Part shown: positions 51,558 to 55,118 of the stretch, piece by piece
How positions within the stretch are numbered: the first letter of the stretch is position 1
How the letters are laid out: each line of letters starts with the position of its first letter
The notes under the pieces: model-generated
What the model saw: the letters and a program-made list of their open reading frames with translations, nothing else
The model's database searches: none
What the model was told of the DNA's origin: nothing
Position numbers and translations under genes: made by a program
NCBI GenBank assembly: GCA_038230415.1
Contig: JBBRNH010000031.1
Location: forward strand, 1-55,118
Length of the DNA: 55,118 nt
Source of the DNA: JBBRNH01 sp038230415
GTDB taxonomy: Bacteria; Bacteroidota; Bacteroidia; Cytophagales; Spirosomataceae
Direction: 5' to 3'

Positions 51558-54500
51558 ATGTTCACCATTTATTCGTCGTCTGCCGGGTCGGGCAAGACCT
51601 ACACGCTCACCAAAGAGTACCTGAAATTGGCCCTGCAAGCGGGGGCTGGGTCGGGGGCTGGCCTGACCGGGCGCGGCCCCGGCCCCAACCCTGGCGGTGA
51701 TACGTATTTCCGGCATATTCTGGCCATTACCTTCACCAACGCAGCCGCCAACGAGATGAAAACCCGGATTCTCGACCGGCTCGAAGGCATTGCCGCCGGG
51801 CAGGACTCGCCCCTGCTGACCGACATCGTGCAGGAACTCACCGGCCACCGCCCCGGCACCGATGCCTTTGGTATTGCCCAGACCGAACTCCGCAGCCGGG
51901 CGCGGGCCGTGTTCCGCAGTATTCTCCACAACTACTCCGATTTTGCCGTCACCACCATTGACTCCTTCACCCAGCGGGTGGTGATGGCCTTCACCGATGA
52001 ACTCGGCCTGCCCTATTCCTTTGAGGTGGAGATGGATACCGACGCGGTGCTGGCCGTAGCGGTGGACAACCTGATCGAAAAAGCCGGGGCCGACGAGGGC
52101 GACATGGCCCAGATCACCGAAATCCTCAGTCAGTACTACCGCGACACGGCTGCCGAGGGTAAAGCCTGGAACGACATCCCGAAACTGCTCCAGACCTTCG
52201 GCAAAAACCTGACCTCCGACCAGCTCTACCAGGCCGTAGCCGCCGTGCAGGAACTCACGCCGGGGGCCATCCGCGCCATCCGCGAGCAACTCAGGGGGTA
52301 CAGCGACGAGTTTGACAGCCAGGTTATGGCCGCCGGGCAACACGCCTGGGCGCAGATCACCGGCGCGGGCCTGAGCGAGGAGGACTTCAAGGGGAAGAAA
52401 AACAGCGTGGCGGCTTTTTTCAGAACCATCATCGAAAAAGACCGGCAGAAAGACCCCTCGGCCACGCACCAGAAACAAATCGATGCCCAGGAGTGGTATC
52501 TGACCACGGCCAGACCCGCCACCAAAACCACGATTGACGCGCTGGCCGGTTCGCTCACCGACTGCTTCAATACCATCATCGGCGTTCGGCAGACGCACGG
52601 CAAACAGGCCGCCCTGTTCGCCAAAATCCTGCCCAACCTGCAAAAATTAGCCCTCCTCAAACAACTCCGCATCGAGTTCGACGAGTTGCTGCGGAAAGAT
52701 GGCCGGGTGCATATTTCGGAGTTCAACAAGAAAATCCTGCACATCGTGGCCTCCGAACCCGTGCCGTTTCTCTACGAGCGGCTCGGCACCAAGTATGCTC
52801 ACATTTTGGTGGATGAGTTTCAGGATACCTCCCGGCTGCAGTTTGCCAACCTGATGCCGCTCCTGGAAAACTCGCTGGCGGGCCAGAACCGGAACCTGGC
52901 CGTGGGCGACGGCAAGCAGGCCATCTACCGGTTCCGGGGGGGCGACATGGATCAGATCGTGGCCCTGCACAGCCAGGACCTCGGCGCGTTGCAGACCATG
53001 CACGGCCCCGATTCCTACACCGCCGAACGCATCGGTACCTTAGCCGGTAAACTCACCGCCGAGCGGTTAGCCACCAACTACCGCTCGGCCAAGCCGATTG
53101 TGGCGTTTAACAACGAATTTTTTCAGTTCGTGGCCCGTCGGTTCGAGCATACGCACCCCAAAATCGCCGATGTCTTTGACCCCGACCGGGCGTTTCAGCA
53201 GCAGCCCGCGCCCCACGCCCGGCCCGATGCCCACATTCAGATTGACTTCGTGGAAAAACCAGACCCGGCGGCCAAACCGGGCAGTGGCAACGGTGCCGAC
53301 GAGCGCGGGGAGTCGGCAACCGACTCCTCGCCGGAATCAGAACCGGCGGACTCGCCGGATTTAACGGCGGTGATGCTGGCCCGCACCCTGACCTACATCC
53401 GGGCCGCGCTGGCCGAGGGCTATCATTACGGCGACATTGCCATTCTGTGCCGCAAAACAAAGCAGGCCAAAGCCTTAGCCAACGAGCTCAATGCCCAGGG
53501 CATCCCGCTCGTCTCGGCAGACTCGCTCTCGCTGCAATACGCCGAATCGGTGCGGCTCCTGACCACGTTTATGGCCCTGCTGCTGCGGCCCGACCAGCCC
53601 CTGCTGCGCTACGAATTGCTGTACTTATACTGCCGAACCGTGCACGGTCAAACGCCCGACGACGCGCTGACGGCCAACCTGCGGGCCGTGGCCGGGCAGC
53701 CCGGCAGTGCCGGGGTGTTTGACTACTTAGCCCGCAACGGGCATCCCTTCGATGCCGACGCGCTCCGGCAGCTCAACGCCTACGAACTCACCGAAAAGCT
53801 CACTCACGGCTTCGGGCTGTATGACCGCGCCGACGACGCGCCGTTTCTGTTCCGGTTTTTGGATGAGGTGCTGACCTTCAGCCACAAACAGAGCGGCCAC
53901 CTCGCCGATTTTCTGTTGCACTGGGCCACCGCGTCCGAGAAGGTATCCGTTGACTCGGCCCCCACCGCCGAGGCCGTCACCATCACCACCATCCACAAGG
54001 CCAAAGGTTTGGAGTACCCCGTGGTGATTATGCCGTTTGTGAACTGGAACGTGGAGCCGATGGGCGATCTCTGGCTCGATCTGCACTCGGTGGAGTCGGA
54101 CCTGCTCGACCACCGGCTGCTGACGGGCGACACCGTGCGGCTGCGCTACGCGCCGGTGGCCCTCGGCAAAGCCCTCGACGGCCTGCCCGCGGGCCTGCGC
54201 GAGCAATACACCGACGAGGTGACGCGCTGTTTTTTGGAAAATCTGAACCTGCTGTACGTGGCCTTCACCCGCCCCACCGACCGGCTCTACGTGCTGGCCG
54301 AAGCCATGACCTGGAGCAGTGGCCGGACGCAGAAAACGGTCAGCTACTGGCTGCACGAATACTTAGAATCACCCCACGCTCAGGACTGTGGCTACGTCTG
54401 GAGCGATGACCGGCTGACGTGCCGGATTCAGGACTGTGCCGAAGCCTACGGTGGCCACGCGGTAGTGATTAGCGACGACGAAATCTGGCTCGATACCGTG

Positions 54501-55079
54501 CCGGGCGGCCACCGGGGGCAGGAGTTGCAACTGCGCCGGCTGGCGACCCGGGTGTTTGACGTGGCAACCTTTGCCCGCACCCGCGACCACGACCGCAAGC
54601 TGACGCTGGCCCTGAGTCTGCTGCGCGGAGCGGAGGATATTGACACGATTTTGCGGCAGTTGGTGGGGGAGGGGCTGGTTCGGCGCAGCGACTACCCCGA
54701 CCTGCACCGCGACCTGCACACGATTGTCGCGCACCCCGATTTAGCCGGTTTTTTCGATGCCGCGCTGCGGATTGACACCGACCGGACTATTCTGAGCCGG
54801 GCGCAACTGCACGGCGCACCCCACCGCGTGGTACACCGGCCCGACGGCAGCATCGTGCTGGTGCAGTATCAGACGGGGACAGGAGACAAGGGGGAGGAAA
54901 GGGACGAGGGGGAGGAAAGGGACGAGGGGGAGGAAAGGGACGATGAAGTGGGCATTGATGAGGGGGTACTGCCGTTTTTTCTGCGGCTCTACCGCGACAT
55001 GGGCTACCCGGCGGTGGAGGGCCGGCTGGTGCTGCTCGGCGATCCGCTGCGGGTCGTTTCAGTGAAGAGTGAAGAATGA
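51558..55079 (+). CDS. UvrD/RecB-family helicase (AddA-like) with degenerate nuclease domain
   Basis: A 1,173-residue RecB/AddA-type superfamily I helicase. Walker A is SAGSGKTYTLT with Lys13 (residues 8-18). Further motifs are AITFTNAAANEMKTRI, HILVDEFQDTSRLQF, VGDGKQAIYRFRGGD, TITTIHKAKGLEYPVVI and NLLYVAFTRPTDRLYVL, so the motor looks active. The C-terminal nuclease is odd: where related proteins have RPDR...VDYKTG, this one has His1089 in APHRVV and Gln1103/Gln1105 in VQYQTG, so the catalytic Asp and Lys are missing. Directly after it lie three 18-bp repeats (54890-54943) encoding EERDEG units. The start at 51558 is chosen because the Walker motif starts there; upstream codons are unnatural. 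The last codons lie in a repeat arm. Confidence 0.88.
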   Translation: MFTIYSSSAGSGKTYTLTKEYLKLALQAGAGSGAGLTGRGPGPNPGGDTYFRHILAITFTNAAANEMKTRILDRLEGIAAGQDSPLLTDIVQELTGHRPGTDAFGIAQTELRSRARAVFRSILHNYSDFAVTTIDSFTQRVVMAFTDELGLPYSFEVEMDTDAVLAVAVDNLIEKAGADEGDMAQITEILSQYYRDTAAEGKAWNDIPKLLQTFGKNLTSDQLYQAVAAVQELTPGAIRAIREQLRGYSDEFDSQVMAAGQHAWAQITGAGLSEEDFKGKKNSVAAFFRTIIEKDRQKDPSATHQKQIDAQEWYLTTARPATKTTIDALAGSLTDCFNTIIGVRQTHGKQAALFAKILPNLQKLALLKQLRIEFDELLRKDGRVHISEFNKKILHIVASEPVPFLYERLGTKYAHILVDEFQDTSRLQFANLMPLLENSLAGQNRNLAVGDGKQAIYRFRGGDMDQIVALHSQDLGALQTMHGPDSYTAERIGTLAGKLTAERLATNYRSAKPIVAFNNEFFQFVARRFEHTHPKIADVFDPDRAFQQQPAPHARPDAHIQIDFVEKPDPAAKPGSGNGADERGESATDSSPESEPADSPDLTAVMLARTLTYIRAALAEGYHYGDIAILCRKTKQAKALANELNAQGIPLVSADSLSLQYAESVRLLTTFMALLLRPDQPLLRYELLYLYCRTVHGQTPDDALTANLRAVAGQPGSAGVFDYLARNGHPFDADALRQLNAYELTEKLTHGFGLYDRADDAPFLFRFLDEVLTFSHKQSGHLADFLLHWATASEKVSVDSAPTAEAVTITTIHKAKGLEYPVVIMPFVNWNVEPMGDLWLDLHSVESDLLDHRLLTGDTVRLRYAPVALGKALDGLPAGLREQYTDEVTRCFLENLNLLYVAFTRPTDRLYVLAEAMTWSSGRTQKTVSYWLHEYLESPHAQDCGYVWSDDRLTCRIQDCAEAYGGHAVVISDDEIWLDTVPGGHRGQELQLRRLATRVFDVATFARTRDHDRKLTLALSLLRGAEDIDTILRQLVGEGLVRRSDYPDLHRDLHTIVAHPDLAGFFDAALRIDTDRTILSRAQLHGAPHRVVHRPDGSIVLVQYQTGTGDKGEERDEGEERDEGEERDDEVGIDEGVLPFFLRLYRDMGYPAVEGRLVLLGDPLRVVSVKSEE
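54890..54943 (+). repeat. Three 18-bp coding tandem repeats in the helicase gene
   Basis: Three exact copies of GGGGGAGGAAAGGGACGA (54890-54907, 54908-54925, 54926-54943) encode an acidic EERDEG repeat directly behind the degenerate nuclease motif. Being multiples of 3, copy changes stay in frame. Confidence 0.9.
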
Positions 55080-55118
55080 TGAGTGAAGAATAGCTGACGC
55101 GAAAGCAATATTCTTCAC
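55058..55118. repeat. Second member of the GTGAAGAATGA hairpin family, cut by window end
   Basis: A left arm of GTGAAGAATGA-like units (about 55060-55092) is followed after a 16-nt loop by the start of the complementary arm (from about 55109), which runs off the window. It shares its units with the hairpin at 28977-29062. The left arm codes for the last residues of the helicase. Confidence 0.7.

Noticed and set aside
51399..52643. 414-codon open frame on the minus strand
   Set aside because: It is antisense to the helicase gene and lacks family features; same explanation.

Overview
The window looks like chromosomal DNA of a GC-rich Bacteroidota, most likely a Cytophagales member related to Spirosoma. 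The evidence is a SusC/SusD pair, abundant outer-membrane TonB-receptor and lipoprotein genes, a MoxR/DUF58/BatA operon, a Bacteroidota-type (subtype iii) type VI secretion system with TssN and TssO, and many long intergenic inverted repeats. No rRNA, tRNA, CRISPR array or intact transposase was seen. The genus is an inference.

Layout. 1-475: a decayed C-terminal piece of a tyrosine recombinase and two hairpins. 476-8189: a secreted zinc metalloprotease divergent from a SusC/SusD importer. 8368-12284 (minus strand): an orphan RND membrane-fusion protein, a serine beta-lactamase-like hydrolase and an unrecognised lipoprotein. 12599-20264 (minus): a six-gene block, DUF4159 - MoxR ATPase - DUF58 - BatA-like - DUF4175 - membrane protein, with four consecutive ATGA stop/start overlaps.

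20381-38247: the structural T6SS core. On plus: ClpV/TssH, TssB, TssC, two TssD (Hcp), VgrG, two further near-identical TssD, a PAAR-M35 metalloprotease effector with its probable immunity lipoprotein, a small ORF, TssE, TssF and a TssG with an unusual repeat extension. On minus: TssN, TssO and TssK. TssJ, TssL, TssM and TssA are absent, as expected for subtype iii. TssP, TssQ and TssR are not recognised.

38554-48842: a signalling block joined to the T6SS. It holds two FHA proteins that share one type of zinc ribbon, an acidic protein with calcium-type DxDxD loops, a PP2C phosphatase tethered to periplasmic WG repeats, a secreted caspase-like protein, a Ser/Thr kinase that a frameshift seems to have separated from its Sel1-repeat sensor half, an exported unknown, a TPR lipoprotein and a small unknown protein. 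I read this as a possible trans-envelope phosphorylation switch for the secretion machine, with matched architectures: kinase-linker-TM-Sel1 and phosphatase-linker-TM-WG.

48928-55079: a TonB-dependent receptor (minus) divergent from a RecB/AddA-type helicase whose C-terminal nuclease motif has lost its catalytic residues.

The points I rate highest: (1) an 18-bp sequence, YCANCTRCCGTTTACGAA, found once in each of three divergent intergenic regions of the T6SS locus; (2) an immunity lipoprotein that resembles the inhibitory propeptide of M35 proteases; (3) the kinase/phosphatase/FHA/caspase module next to a subtype iii T6SS; (4) short tandem repeats that sit on start sites and build signal peptides.
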